From NCBI GenBank assembly GCA_017654935.2, contig CM065697.1, forward strand, positions 52,096,853 to 52,160,852: DNA of 64,000 bases, read 5' to 3'. Made by a program: the position numbers and the translations under genes. Shown here one piece after another: positions 40,960-54,523 of this stretch (positions are counted from its first letter, which is position 1; each line of letters starts with the position of its first letter). Origin of the DNA: Phymorhynchus buccinoides (Eukaryota > Mollusca > Gastropoda > Neogastropoda > Raphitomidae). The notes beneath the pieces are model-generated. The model saw nothing but the letters and a program-made list of their open reading frames with translations. It had not been told where the DNA came from and searched no databases.

Positions 40960-42290
40960 TTAGAAAATACAAGTAAAAGAGTAAGTCGGCACGATATGAG
41001 GCGCACGGTTGGTGATTTAGCGTCTTAACGTTCTCTTTCGAGGTAAACGAACACCTAATTGAGTAATTCCATTTCTGATTTCACGCAATCGAGCAGCAAG
41101 GTCAGAAGTTAGCGATGACCGTATTTGTGCCAGTCTGACACAGAGTTACGTCCCTTTGTTTAAATTTAAGCGAATAACAAAACCCGAAACTTTTCGAGTT
41201 TGCAAACTGGCCAATACTAAAAAGAAGATTTTTTTCTTGTCTTTGCATATTTTTTTTACCTTAAAGACCCCCTGATCCGCTCAATTTTCTCTCCAGAAAC
41301 GCCAAGAAATGACGGACAGAAGTCGTTTTGCAGGAAGCGCGCTACGCATTATGCTCAGGTTACCCAGGAATTGGGCGCTAAAGGTGCTCATTCTCACCTG
41401 GATTTTTTCCACACAGATTTGCCTCGTTTCTATACGAGGTTAATTAATATCATTTACGTATTAATTGTCCTCGTATACAAACGAGGCTGTGCATGGGAGA
41501 TCATTTTGATGAATGCAGACTTTATCATTTGAGTTATGAGACTTGTAAATCCTCGTATCAACCGAGACAAAGCGAGATGGAAGCAACAGTGTCGATTCAA
41601 TGAGACCAAGGTTGGTTAAATGCGAAGTTGGTAGGCCTAACGAACATTAAGGATAGCAGTAACGTCCCTTCCGACGTCAGTACGTTTGATTAAGAAGGAG
41701 GAGGAGAACGAGTGATGGTGATTCTAGGCCGAGTTGCGTTTTCCCTGCGATAGCAGCGAGTACTGGTACCGAGTATGGCTACCCTTCCGAGTCGGACATG
41801 AAAGATCCAGATCCAGTTTGAGCCTACTTGAATGTGCTGTGCAGATCAAGTAGAACCAGCCAACGCCAAGCCAGTCAGATGCACGGGAACAGGTAAGATG
41901 CCTTCGCGACGTAGTAATCAAATTTGCTTGTTTGCAGACCAGTGTTTAGGTGCATACTAACAGTTACAAAGTGGTAGATCAGGATCTAGATCTATTTTTA
42001 TGGTAGTCTAGTCTACTTCATGTCAGCAGCTGCAGATGAAAGAATGTTAGTCTTGTTCATTCTGTTCTGTTTATCGTGATCAACCACTGCTGCAATCAGT
42101 TATTTGTGAAGATAGAGTAGGTGGAGTATAGATCTATAAGCAAGCAGCATGACTGTACAATCTGTTCTTTGACTTAGCTGATGTTGATCATCCCGAATCG
42201 TGAATCCTGACTTTGTACATTGACAGCTACTTTATACTGGTGTTTACTGTTGAAATGCACTGCCAAAGGCAATTTTAATTATTGGCAGAG
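40960..42290. other. Mostly unique sequence, no gene recognised
   Basis: It includes a hairpin: GCCTCGTTTCTATACGAGG at 41421 with its partner ending 41487 (26-bp arms, three mismatches, 15-nt loop). An ACAGGTAAG donor-like site lies at about 41889-41897 after GC-rich sequence. A short untranslated first exon is possible, but no coding exon is visible. Confidence 0.4.
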
Positions 42291-42297
42291 GCACGAG

Positions 42298-42392
42298 CCC
42301 GTATTTCACATTCTCCAGGCAGGGTACGGGCCAGTATTTCACATTATCCAGGCAGGGTACGGGCCCGTATTTCACATTCGCCAGGCTCAATC
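42298..42392 (+). repeat. 33-bp tandem repeat, about three units
   Basis: Units starting GTATTTCACATT at 42301, 42334 and 42367 contain CCAGGCAGGGTACGGGCC. The period is divisible by three, so an open frame survives, but there is no sign of a gene. Confidence 0.88.
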
Positions 42393-42741
42393 ACGGGACG
42401 CAAAAATTGTGCGTAAATGTCTTCAAAAACTTACTAACATTAACTCTGACATGTTCCTAGAACCCTAGATCTATCCCTAACCCTGTTCCTTACCAAGAAG
42501 CGTTAAATATACGAAATAAGAAAATGCATTGTTGATGAAAAATTCGACAAGGAAAAGTTACTATACTATCCCTGAAGATGGTCTGAGTGTTGCAACAACA
42601 CCGTACCCGTAGCCACTGTGCTAATTATTCTGAGGACTCTTGCATCGACAAAGTTCCACCGCATTGTTTAAAAAATGATTTATTGTTGAGATGGTTGTGT
42701 GTATATGATTTTTGTGTGTATAGACTAGTAGACCTAGTAGT

Positions 42742-43241
42742 NNNNNNNNNNNNNNNNNNNNNNNNNNNNNNNNNNNNNNNNNNNNNNNNNNNNNNNNNNN
42801 NNNNNNNNNNNNNNNNNNNNNNNNNNNNNNNNNNNNNNNNNNNNNNNNNNNNNNNNNNNNNNNNNNNNNNNNNNNNNNNNNNNNNNNNNNNNNNNNNNNN
42901 NNNNNNNNNNNNNNNNNNNNNNNNNNNNNNNNNNNNNNNNNNNNNNNNNNNNNNNNNNNNNNNNNNNNNNNNNNNNNNNNNNNNNNNNNNNNNNNNNNNN
43001 NNNNNNNNNNNNNNNNNNNNNNNNNNNNNNNNNNNNNNNNNNNNNNNNNNNNNNNNNNNNNNNNNNNNNNNNNNNNNNNNNNNNNNNNNNNNNNNNNNNN
43101 NNNNNNNNNNNNNNNNNNNNNNNNNNNNNNNNNNNNNNNNNNNNNNNNNNNNNNNNNNNNNNNNNNNNNNNNNNNNNNNNNNNNNNNNNNNNNNNNNNNN
43201 NNNNNNNNNNNNNNNNNNNNNNNNNNNNNNNNNNNNNNNNN
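42742..43241. other. Assembly gap, exactly 500 N
   Basis: A run of 500 undetermined bases, a round placeholder length typical of scaffolding. The frames of X crossing it are meaningless. Confidence 0.99.
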
Positions 43242-44233
43242 TGTGGTAATCAGTTATGATTTGATCACAATAATTTTGAAGCAGATGGCCAGCCAGACAA
43301 AGTTCCACAAATAATATGAGCCTAACGGGAAACAGAATAAGACCTAAAATACATGCAGCCAAGACCTAATATGCCATGCAAGCCAAAGGTCGAAACATTG
43401 TAATATACCAGCCGCCTAACCCTAATATACCATAATAATAATTGGCACTTATATAGCGCACATATCTAGAAAAATTATAGCATGGCGCTTTACACAGAAA
43501 TAAAACTTTAAAAATTCACACACACACATTCACACCACACATACACACAACCACACACAAAGAAAGCCGATGAAGGGAGAGGGTGGGAAGGGGGTGACGC
43601 GGGGGGGGGGGGGCGTACCAACACACATAAACACGCGTCATGCACACACACACATACCACACACACGAACGCACCACGCACGCACGCACACGCACACACA
43701 CACACAAACAAACACACACACACACACACACACCACTCAATTTCCATACGCACAATCAACACACACACTGAATACAAACACACAAACACACACACACAGC
43801 TGCCAGCACTCGCACACGCACAGCCACCACGCACGCGCACACGCACACAACACCACTCAATGTCCACATGCACAATCAACCTCATGCATGGTCAGCTACA
43901 ACTTAGAAAAGAGATGAGTTTTAGACGGCCTTGAACGCGTCCAGAGAGTATCGGAGTGTCTGAGAGACAGGGGTAAGTTGTCCCACACAGATGGAGCCTG
44001 GAACGAAAAGGACCTTTCACATAGGTTTGGTTTTGACAGTGGCTGGTTGCAGGAGGCGTGTGTCAGAGGAAGAGCGGAGGACACGAGAAGTTGTGTAGAG
44101 ATGAAGTAGGTCAGACAGGTTAATCAGGGGCAGAACCAGAGATGGCTGCGAAGGAAAGTGTGGAGAGTTTATAGTTAATCCTGTCAGAGATTTTTAACCA
44201 GTGCAGTGAGTGCAGAGAGTGCGCGTGACATGT

Positions 44234-45439
44234 CTATTCATACTTGGAAGACTGAAGGACTAATCGTGCAGCATTGTTTTGAATTCTTTGGAGGTGACTG
44301 AGAAGATACTTTGGGAGGCCACCTAGGAGAGAGTTGCAGTAATCGATTTTATACGAAACAAAAGCACAGACCAAAGTATTCGTGGCTTCCGTGGTGTCAG
44401 TAGATAGATAGTGGCTAACAGAACTTATTTTGCGGAGCTGAAGGTATGCAGATTGACAAACATTTGAGACATATTGTTGGTGGGAGAGGGTCTGATCTAA
44501 CGTGACTCCGAGACTGCGAACAGAGGGGGACAGAGAGACAGGAATGTTGTTGATTGTAACAGAATCTGGAAGAGATGGATGGCCAAGTAATCTCTTTGGA
44601 CAGGCTAACATAAGTTCAGTCTTGTCTTCGTTCAACTGCAGTTTATTAACAGTCATCCATGCTTTGATATCTGATATACATTTCTGTGTCCTTGATACTA
44701 GCCCATCAACTTCGACAAGAGAGGCTGACTGATTGATCTGAATATCGTCAGCAAAACTCTCGTGGGACAATGCATGTTTAATAATGACATCAGACACAGG
44801 AGCAGCATACAGTATAAAAAGAATGGGCCCCAAGACAGAGCCCTGGAGAACACCAAAGGAGAGATCTGAAGGTCCTGAGTATCTAACATTCACACAGACA
44901 GTCTGTGTGCGATGTTTCAGGTATGACTCAAACCAAGAAAGAGCAGGACCCCGAATGCCAAAAAAGTCATGGAGTCTGTGAAGGAGGATGGAGTGATCTG
45001 TTGTGTCAAAAGCAGAACTGAGGTCTAATAAAGCCAGAAGAAATACTTTGTTGTCACCAAAAGCAAGAATGTTGTTGTTTACAATCTTAAGGAGGGCTGT
45101 TTCAGTGCTGCGACACTTTCTGTATGCGTTCTGATGGGGGTTGAGGAGGTGGTTTTCTTCAATATGGGAAAGACGCTGAAAGAGGACAACTTTTTCTGTG
45201 AGTTTTGAGAGGAAAGAAAGATTAGACACAGGTCTGTAATTTTTCAGATTATCTTGATCTAAGGAGGGTTTCTTGATCATAGGTCGGACAATGGCAGGTT
45301 TGAAACAGGAGGTGAAGCAGCCAGACAACAGGGAGTCATTAACAACATGGGTAATATATAGTAACAAAACATCAATGCATTCACAGAGCAGTGGCGAGGG
45401 GATGGGGTCAAGTTCACAGGTTTTGGGGGCAGTGCTCAA
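44234..45439 (-). pseudogene. LINE-1 copy 2 reverse transcriptase, broken
   Basis: RT motifs are retained: NYRPVSNLSFLSKLTEKVV, LLDLSSAFDTTDHS, FGVLQGSVLGPILF and SFADD. The frame is lost before the C-terminal HWLKISDRI part, which continues in other frames down to about 43899, and the linker is missing. A 9-bp insertion near 44383 relative to copy 1 keeps frame (TTEATNT for TTKT). Confidence 0.85.
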
Positions 45440-45633
45440 ACACAGTTCTTTGATAAATTGTTTAGTTACATGGTTAAACTGCCGAAGAACAGGACCACAG
45501 TAAATCTTGTTCTTCTACATTAAACTTCAATGGGAGTGGGGAACTGTTCACTTTACCTAGTATGTTGTTTGTAACAGCGAATAGCTGTTTGACTGTGGTA
45601 CATGCAAGGATTTTCGAAGAATAAAAGGCGGAC

Positions 45634-47112
45634 TTAGCACTGTCTACAAGATACGTGACATGATTCCTTGCAGCCTGGAACACCTCCCGATGAACCGTCA
45701 GCTCTCCTCCTCTCCCTCTTTGCGTCCTGGAGCTCAGGTCCCACTGCGTTGTACCAGGGAGAAGGGGGGCGGTCCGACACCAAGCGGTGTGTCACGGGGG
45801 CGTGTAGATCCAGCACGGCTCGTAAGACCCTGTAGAGCTGCTCAGCGGATGGTTGTAGGGGCAGGTCAGCCAGAAGGTTGTTCTTGAAGGCCTCGATGTC
45901 CAGAGAAGCCAGTCTGCGTACTTGCCTGAAGACTCTGGCAGAGGGAGGCTTGGCGAGGTGAAGCCCACATCTGACACAAAAATGGTCAGACGACAGAGTG
46001 GGCTCCACAGTCGTCGACTGCAGCAGACAATCCCCCTCTCTGTACACCACCCAGTCGACGATGTGGCCACGAACGTGAGTCGGTTCAGACACAGACTGGG
46101 AGAGGCTGAACAGACTGATAATGTCCAGGACTTTAGACGTCAACACGTGGGATGGAACATCAAAATGAACGTTGAAGTCGCCCATAATGAGTAATGAACC
46201 CGGCAGACTGTTGGCATATTCAAGAAGATCAGGAAGTTGATCAACAAACATAGAGTCAGTCAATTTATTTCTTTTGCTAGGAGGGGGGCGGTACAGACAG
46301 AAAATATTGAGGGTGGACTTTTGACAAGAGAGAGTCAGTTGTGACAGTTCAAAGGAAGGGTGACTGAATGGAAAATTGGATGTGAGATTAACGTACGGTT
46401 TCAGTTTGTCCGACACAATAAAAGCCAGACCACCGCCACACGTAGTTGTAGAACGGGGAAAAGAGGAGGTGGTGTATCCTGGTGGGGCTAGATCGCAACA
46501 CTTTGCTTCATCTCCAGTTTCACAGAGCCATGTTTCTGTTACACAGAAAATGTCAACATCGTTTGAAAGAATGAACTCGTTTATGGCCGAACGCTTTTCT
46601 TTGCGACCTACTGATTGAGCGTTGTAAACAGCAACACAAACGTTGGGGGATGACACACTTTCGAAAGGACGGAAAACAGGCACTTGAATTAAGTTTTCGA
46701 CATTAACAGCTCTCGCCTTCTTGCCTGTCTCACTTGTTTGTGTCCTATCAGTCCAAGACACCACAGTGATTTTTCTCTGCTTGCGACGGCCTCCTCGATG
46801 TTTACGGGTTCTAGGCAGGCGACATCCAATACCAGCAGCTCTGATGGCGTCAGCAACAGCAGAGTTGAGAGGGGCAGGAGGGATTGACAGAAGTTGTTCC
46901 CGTGTGTAAGTCAGAGAGGAGGGTGGTGTAAACACAGAGAATCCAACAGGCGGGCGTCTGTGGTGGAAGGCAGAGGGGCGGTGGGTGAACAACAAAGCAG
47001 GTTGCACGTGCGTGAAATCGCGAAAGAATGGCGACTGACCTTGTGACAGCAGACCACTAGCAAAGTTTAGCAGGAAACATGTCCAAACAACTCGAAGATG
47101 TTGAGGCAACAT
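45634..47112 (-). CDS. LINE-1 copy 2 endonuclease part of ORF2, 492 aa
   Basis: Translation is identical to 24927-26405, including the signal-like N-terminus, ETW193, GDFN 311-314, SDH 375-377 and the same frame-changing deletion after ERRRA. Complete identity next to a divergent RT half suggests that the two halves of copy 2 have different histories or assembly origins. Confidence 0.88.
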   Translation of the reverse strand: MLPQHLRVVWTCFLLNFASGLLSQGQSPFFRDFTHVQPALLFTHRPSAFHHRRPPVGFSVFTPPSSLTYTREQLLSIPPAPLNSAVADAIRAAGIGCRLPRTRKHRGGRRKQRKITVVSWTDRTQTSETGKKARAVNVENLIQVPVFRPFESVSSPNVCVAVYNAQSVGRKEKRSAINEFILSNDVDIFCVTETWLCETGDEAKCCDLAPPGYTTSSFPRSTTTCGGGLAFIVSDKLKPYVNLTSNFPFSHPSFELSQLTLSCQKSTLNIFCLYRPPPSKRNKLTDSMFVDQLPDLLEYANSLPGSLLIMGDFNVHFDVPSHVLTSKVLDIISLFSLSQSVSEPTHVRGHIVDWVVYREGDCLLQSTTVEPTLSSDHFCVRCGLHLAKPPSARVFRQVRRLASLDIEAFKNNLLADLPLQPSAEQLYRVLRAVLDLHAPVTHRLVSDRPPSPWYNAVGPELQDAKRERRRADGSSGGVPGCKESCHVSCRQC

Positions 47113-47134
47113 TTCACAAAAAAGACACCAAAAT

Positions 47135-47662
47135 AAGGCCTAATACACGATGCAGCCCAACACCTAATGTACAATGCAGCCTAACATCGAAATGTACAGT
47201 GCAGCCTAACACCTAATATACGATGCAGCCTAAGACCTAATATACAATGCAGCCTAACATCGAAATGTACAGTGCAGCCTAACACCTAATATACGGTGCA
47301 GCCTAAATCCTAATATACAATGCAGCCTAACATCGAAATGTACAGTGCAGCCTAAGACCTAATACATGGTGCAGCCTAAATCCTAATATACAATGCAGCC
47401 TAACATCGAAATGTACAGTGCAGCCTAAGACCTAATATACAATGCAGCCTAAATCCTAATATACGATGCAGCCTAACATCGAAATGTACAGTGCAGCCTA
47501 ACACCTAATATACGGTGCAGCCTAAATCCTAATATACAATGCAGCCTAACATCGAAATGTACAGTGCAGCCTAACACCTAATATACGGTGCAGCCTAAAT
47601 CCTAATATACGATGCAGCCTAACATCGAAATGTACAGTGCAGCCTAAGACCTAATATACGGA
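47135..47662 (+). repeat. 73-bp minisatellite, left array, copy 2
   Basis: Counterpart of 26428-26950 with slightly different unit order (for example near 47570-47590). Confidence 0.92.
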
Positions 47663-47949
47663 GGAGAAACTTGACACACACACGATGAGGTAAGAGGTGT
47701 ATTACTTTATTTGAATGAAAATGAATTGAAATAAAAATAATATAACTGCATACAACAAAATGTAATGTCATATATGCATTCATTGATTGAATGATCGATT
47801 GATTCACTCATTCAACACATATCCTCGTTTTCCACGTGCAGGCCGAGTGAATATCAAGTCTTAAAAATGACACTGTTAATGGAAGTCAAAAAACCCACAC
47901 CACACAATCAACCAACCTACCAAACATTCAGTTCGTTTCAAAACTCGGT

Positions 47950-48350
47950 TTCAAATATTCGGTGATAGGCTGTACCATATATTAGCTGTTAGGCTGCACC
48001 GTATATTAGGTCTAAGGATGCATTATATATTATATATTAGGTGTTAGGCTGCATCGTATATTAGGTCTTAGGCTGCCCCGTATGTTAGGTGTTAGACTGC
48101 ACCGTGTATTAGGTGTTACACTGCACCGTGTATTTAGATGTTAGGCTGCATCGTATATTAGGTGTTGGACTACATTGTATTTTAGGTGTTAGGCGACACG
48201 GTATATTTAGGTGTTAGGCTGCATCGTATATTAGGTGTTGGACTACATTGTATTTTAGGTGTTAGGCTACACGGTATATTTAGGTGTTAGGCTGCATTGT
48301 ATATTAGGTCTTAGGCGACATGGTATAATTCTTGTAAATTTTCGACCTTA
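47950..48350 (-). repeat. 73-bp minisatellite, right inverted array, copy 2
   Basis: Counterpart of 27245-27640. Confidence 0.9.
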
Positions 48351-48552
48351 GGCGGCAATGTTATACACGCCATGTTTTGTCGACCTTAGGCTGCATTGTA
48401 TTTTAGGTCTTATTCCTGCCCAGATTCAACACTGTATCTGCTAAAAAAGAAGACTTAAAGTTGAATAATGTGGGGGGGTTATTTTGACATATTGCAGAAA
48501 AAAATATACATGGTGGCAACTACACATGCCTATCTTTCTGTGAAATACCATA

Positions 48553-48669
48553 GTGTGTGTGTGTATGTGCGTGCGTGTGCGTGCGTGCGTGCGTGCGTGT
48601 GTGTGTATGCGTGCGTGCATGCTTGCGCGCGTACTTGTGTGTACGTGTCTGCCAATGTGTATGTGTGTG

Positions 48670-48745
<76 letters not shown>

Positions 48746-48859
48746 CGTGTGTGTGTGTGCGTGCGCGCGTGTGTGTGTGCGTGCATGCTTGCGCGCATAC
48801 TTGTGTGTACGTGAGTGCGCGCGCGTGTGTATGTGTGTCTGTCAATGTGTATGGTGCGT

Positions 48860-48915
<56 letters not shown>

Positions 48916-48934
48916 GAGACGTGCCGTGTGTGTG

Positions 48935-48966
<32 letters not shown>

Positions 48967-48993
48967 TGTGTGCGTGTGTGTGTGTGTGTGTGT
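48553..48993 (+). repeat. Compound (GT/GC)n-(GA)n microsatellite, copy 2
   Basis: Counterpart of 27841-28275. Run lengths differ, and the first GA run has a GGAGAG interruption near 48713. Confidence 0.9.
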
Positions 48994-49304
48994 GTGAGTG
49001 TACAGAACACTATACTGCACTCCAACAATAATGTCTCACGTCAAGGGCATTTTGAAGCGCATGATTGACGTATATATATTTGTAATTTTTCTTCCATTAA
49101 CCGATGACCAATATACACTATGAATAGTACATAGTAAACTGCATGTTCATGTAGACAATACCTGTAAAATTAGTGACTCAATACAAAGGCTCAGTAAAGC
49201 ATTATATTTCTGTTTGATTATTTTGCATCATTGTGCCAAGTGCGCGCTCTCTCTCTGATGAGTGTCTATCTGCCTGTGTATTTGTCTGCCTGTCTGTCTC
49301 TATC

Positions 49305-49344
<40 letters not shown>

Positions 49345-49553
49345 CCTCTCTCTGTGCGTATTACATTTTGTGTGTCTATTATGCGCGCGAAGATACGTGT
49401 ATTAAGTACTGCTCTCCACATGGTTTACCCCACGTACTTCCGATACATCTCACTGAAACCGGTACACCAACATTGTTTATATCAGTCAGCGGATAGCAGT
49501 GGAGAGTGGGTGTGTAATAGGAGAACAGGAAAGGCGCAGCCAGGAAATTACTA

Positions 49554-49729
49554 CAGTGGAACCTCCTTATAAGACCATTAAAAAATTATCCAAAATTAGG
49601 TATTATAAGGGAGGGGTCTTATAAGAGAGGTAATTTTAATGCCTACAAAGAAGGGAAATGCCTCAGAGAAGCAGGTCTTATGTGCGAGGGAGTTTTATAA
49701 TAGGAGGTCTTATCAGGGAGGTTCCACTG
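49554..49729. mobile_element. Pogo-like MITE, copy 2
   Basis: Counterpart of 28831-29005 with TA at 49552-49553 and 49730-49731; a few internal substitutions. Confidence 0.88.
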
Positions 49730-49731
49730 TA

Positions 49732-49864
49732 CCCTGAAGAAGTCTTGGTCTTTTTTGTTTCTGTAGCTTGATTCTAATTTCTTTTGGATTTCAGAATCCG
49801 CCCACACTTTAATTAAAACTTCTGTTTCTTGCTCGCTCCAAGTACACACTTCTGCTTCAGCCAT
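49732..49864 (-). pseudogene. Myb/SANT-like domain fragment, copy 2
   Basis: Same 44-residue fragment as 29008-29140, starting MAEAEVCTWSEQETEVLIKV, ended by the MITE. Confidence 0.55.
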
Positions 49865-50025
49865 TTTTTCCGCGAAAGAAAGGAGCTAGCACGTGGGAAA
49901 GGAATGTGGCCCGGTTCTGGCACGGCTGTGGCCCACCTCTGGAGAGGGCCACTTTCGGCGCGGCCATGGCCGCGCTTTGGCCCGGATAATTGTCACTGGA
50001 AATGCCTTGGCCGGGCTGAGAGCTA

Positions 50026-50205
50026 GCGCGGCCAGGCCTGGCCCGCTTTAAACAGGCACGGCCAGGCCTGGCCCGCTTTAAACAGGCACGGCCAGGCCTG
50101 GCCCGCTTTAAACAGGCACGGCCAGGCCTGGCCCGCTTTAAACAGGCACGGCCAGGCCTGGCCCGCTTTAAACAGGCACGGCCAGGCCTGGCCCGCTTTA
50201 AACAT
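50026..50205 (+). repeat. 30-bp minisatellite, six units, copy 2
   Basis: Counterpart of 29302-29481 with the same unit number. Confidence 0.95.
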
Positions 50206-50579
50206 GCACGGGAAACGCACTGAAGCTCTAGAGTCTAAAGTAACTCTTGGTTGCGGTAAATTTTGTTTTGATGAAAAGTGTAAATAATAAAATATCAATA
50301 TTTCTTTAAATCAAAAGTTGCAAAGAACACTATCGCAAGCTGTAGGCTACTCACTGCAAAAAGATACAGGTCTAGGCTAACACACCAGAAATAACATTTG
50401 TTAGGGCTCCCCATTTGGGGGTCCATGAAGTACTAAAATACGACCCTCTAAAAGTATGTGCACGTGGTCCCAGGGATGCACTAGACACATTCTTGGTAGC
50501 ATTCAAATAACAACGCAGGGACCAGCCGTTGACCTGCCTGCATATGTGGAGTGTAGACTGAAGAGATTGGTGTGTGAAT

Positions 50580-51545
<966 letters not shown>

Positions 51546-51822
51546 GGCCTTGTGATGTCTCCAAGTCATGCTTTAATTTTAGTTTGATCATTTAGTCTTA
51601 ATAATTAATATAATTAATATAATGTATATAATTAACATAATGTTTATAATGACTAATTTAATGTAATATAATGTTTTGCGTCATGTTATCTTTTTACAGT
51701 ACTTGTTGTCTGTTGTTTGTTTGTCTGGTGACAGCAGCAACATTTCCTTTAATGCACTGTTTTAAAAGGACATTACATGATTTGATTGATTGATTGAATA
51801 AAGTTTTCCAGTGTCCAGTGTC

Positions 51823-51825
<3 letters not shown>

Positions 51826-51897
<72 letters not shown>

Positions 51898-51995
51898 CTA
51901 TGCCGTACCTGGATATTCATACTTCAATAAGCGACAAATATACAGACAAAAATAATACTTGGAAAATATTAAAGCAAACATTTTAAATCCCCAAG

Positions 51996-52084
<89 letters not shown>
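51826..52084. repeat. (TC)n/(GA)n inverted pair, copy 2
   Basis: Counterpart of 31101-31351; the TC arm is interrupted by CG near 51871. Confidence 0.9.
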
Positions 52085-52607
52085 TTGTTTTTGTGTTTAT
52101 TTGTTTATTGTTTATTCATTTGTTCATTTGTTTTTTATTTCCATTTTTGTTTGCTTGAGACATCAATTTCTTTGAATAATATTTATGTGAACTCCACATT
52201 TTTGCCCAAAATCTTTTTACGGAAAAGTAAACCTCTTGTTTATGTTGCTCTTTCATGTCGTTAGGCCTACGGCCCTAAATGAATATGGGTATTCCAAATA
52301 AAACGTAACTTACACCTAGAAGCACATAATTATTATGATTAATTTTATCGCCTTTGTTGCTAACAATGTCAGCTTAATTATCAATTAGGACTATTCAATT
52401 TAAAAGTATCAGTCGTAATACTATGCTAGGCTAGTCTAGTAGTAAGCCTACTGTTGGTGAATCCGCTTTTAAATTAGCGTTTGGATTTTCTAATTTTGAT
52501 TTAAATAATGACACTAAATATTCATTCGTTATCAAAATCATACAAATTTGTCGATTTTCCAATAGTCTAGACTCCAAATTTGATTATTGCTTTAAAATAC
52601 TTTCAAT

Positions 52608-52642
<35 letters not shown>

Positions 52643-53586
52643 AATACTAATAATATAATAGGGGATACTTATATAGCGTGATACCCCACATTGGGCTCAT
52701 CACGCTTTACAACTGTATAAATGCATTGCAAATCATTTATATATAAAAAATAAAAAGCACACAGAAAAAACCCCATAATTATGGTTAACAGCATCATATT
52801 AAAGTGTCATACATAAAATCACAAATTGAATAATATCAGTTAATCTGATTTTGGAGTGTGTCACAGGTCACTTTATAATGTGTGTATACTACTTAATTTT
52901 TCTCTTATTTACTTTGGCCTAGGCTAGTTCTCTTTCTGCCCGAAATGGACATCAGGTTTTGTCTATTAAGTTTCTCCCGCTACTGTGTTAATTCTTTTTT
53001 CTTTCTCAGTTTCAAGTTTCTATACGAAATCTGTTTCTTCTTGTTTTAGTCTAGGCGTTTTGGCAGTTTCTTGAATTGTGGATTTTGTCCTGTATCACGC
53101 CATTTCAAACTTAGTTTTCATTGGCTTAGGTGTTGCTCCAATTAAATGTGAGTCTCTGAAGCCTAGGCTCGTACTTGAGCTTGAGTTCGTCAAAAAGTTC
53201 TTCTGATTATCATTGTTATTCGTCGCACAGAGGAAAAACTCGATTCTTTAGTCCTCTGTGCGAATACTAGAAATTATATTTCGTTCCTAACCAGTCAAGA
53301 GAAAGCTTTAAGTTCACTCCAAATTCTATGTTTGTGGGGTGATAACCGGTATCGAGTCAAGAAGAAGCCATGCTGTCTGCCTGAACTGAAGCCAGCAGAG
53401 GGTTAGCCATATGCAGCGCTTAGTTATTAGTGTGTACATTTTGGTGTAATCTTAGCGATATATTTTGGGCATTGGTACTTGTTCACTCTTGTGGGGTGGA
53501 TGAGTGATTATTAGTGTTAAGCATTCATCTCTATTTTTTTTAGGTTCATTCATTTTGGGTGAAGTGAGAAAATTTCAGTTAGGATT

Positions 53587-53963
53587 TAATTGTAATTATA
53601 ACAGTTGGTGGGAGTTTTAGTTGGAAAGACAAATCATTATTGTTTAGCACCTTTGTGTGTGATAAGGTTTTGAACTATACTCAAACCATCTGTTCTTTTC
53701 TAAATGTAGTCAGTTGTAATTATAATAGTTGGTAGGAGTTTTAGTTGGAAAGACAGATCATTACTGTTTAACACCTTTGTGTGTGATCTGGTCTTGAACT
53801 ATACTCAAACCATCTGTTCTTTGCTAAGTGTAGTTAATTGTAATTATAATGGTTGGTGGGGGTTTAGTTGGGTAGGTGGGTCACTGCAATAGTTTTGGTG
53901 TTTTGTTTGGCACCATTGCATGTGATCTGGCCTTGAACTATTCCTGTGCCATCTGTTCTATTT
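53587..53963 (+). repeat. 124-bp tandem repeat, three copies, copy 2
   Basis: Counterpart of 32867-33240. Confidence 0.88.
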
Positions 53964-54426
53964 TTGTTGTTGATATAATAGTGTAAAAGTACAGTTGAAA
54001 CCGCTTAAGCGGCAGTTGCGTGAAAGTGAGTTTGCTGTAGGGGGTAAAGGGAGGGAATTTAGTTGATAGGAAATAAATTAGATAAGCTTTTAGTTGTTGC
54101 TTTTTTTCTTTTCTTAGATTTTGTGTTTCAACATTTAATTTTGGATTGGGTCATTGAGTGGAGTTTATATTTTATTATTATTTGGACATTGGTGGTATGT
54201 AATTTTTGTAAAGGGGCATTGTTTACCTATTGTCTTAAATCGCCTGGGGTTTGTTTATTTGGCGGTTTGATTGTGTGAAAAGAAAATTAATGGTTTGATT
54301 TTAAATAAATTGCATTTTGCTTTTACGCCTACTTGAAATCATTGTGTTTGTGTTGTTGGGGTGTTAGCTAGAGTGGGTTTACTTTATTTTCATTGTGCAC
54401 ACCCTTCTGGTTCGTGTCAGAGTGAG

Positions 54427-54523
54427 ATATTGCTTTTATTCTATCCCTCGAGACTTGCTGTTTATCACACTCAGACTTTGTGTGATAAACAGCAAGGCTC
54501 GAGAGATAGGTTAAAAGCAATAT
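54427..54523. repeat. 44-bp-arm hairpin, copy 2
   Basis: Counterpart of 33703-33799; stem and loop preserved. Confidence 0.8.

Larger units (their letters stand above)
43440..47132 (-). mobile_element. LINE-1, copy 2
   Basis: Same layout as 22650-26425. The RT half is more damaged: the main RT frame is 45439-44234, interrupted on both sides, and about 95 bp present near 24690-24785 are missing at about 45508. The endonuclease half is identical in translation to copy 1. Confidence 0.85.
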
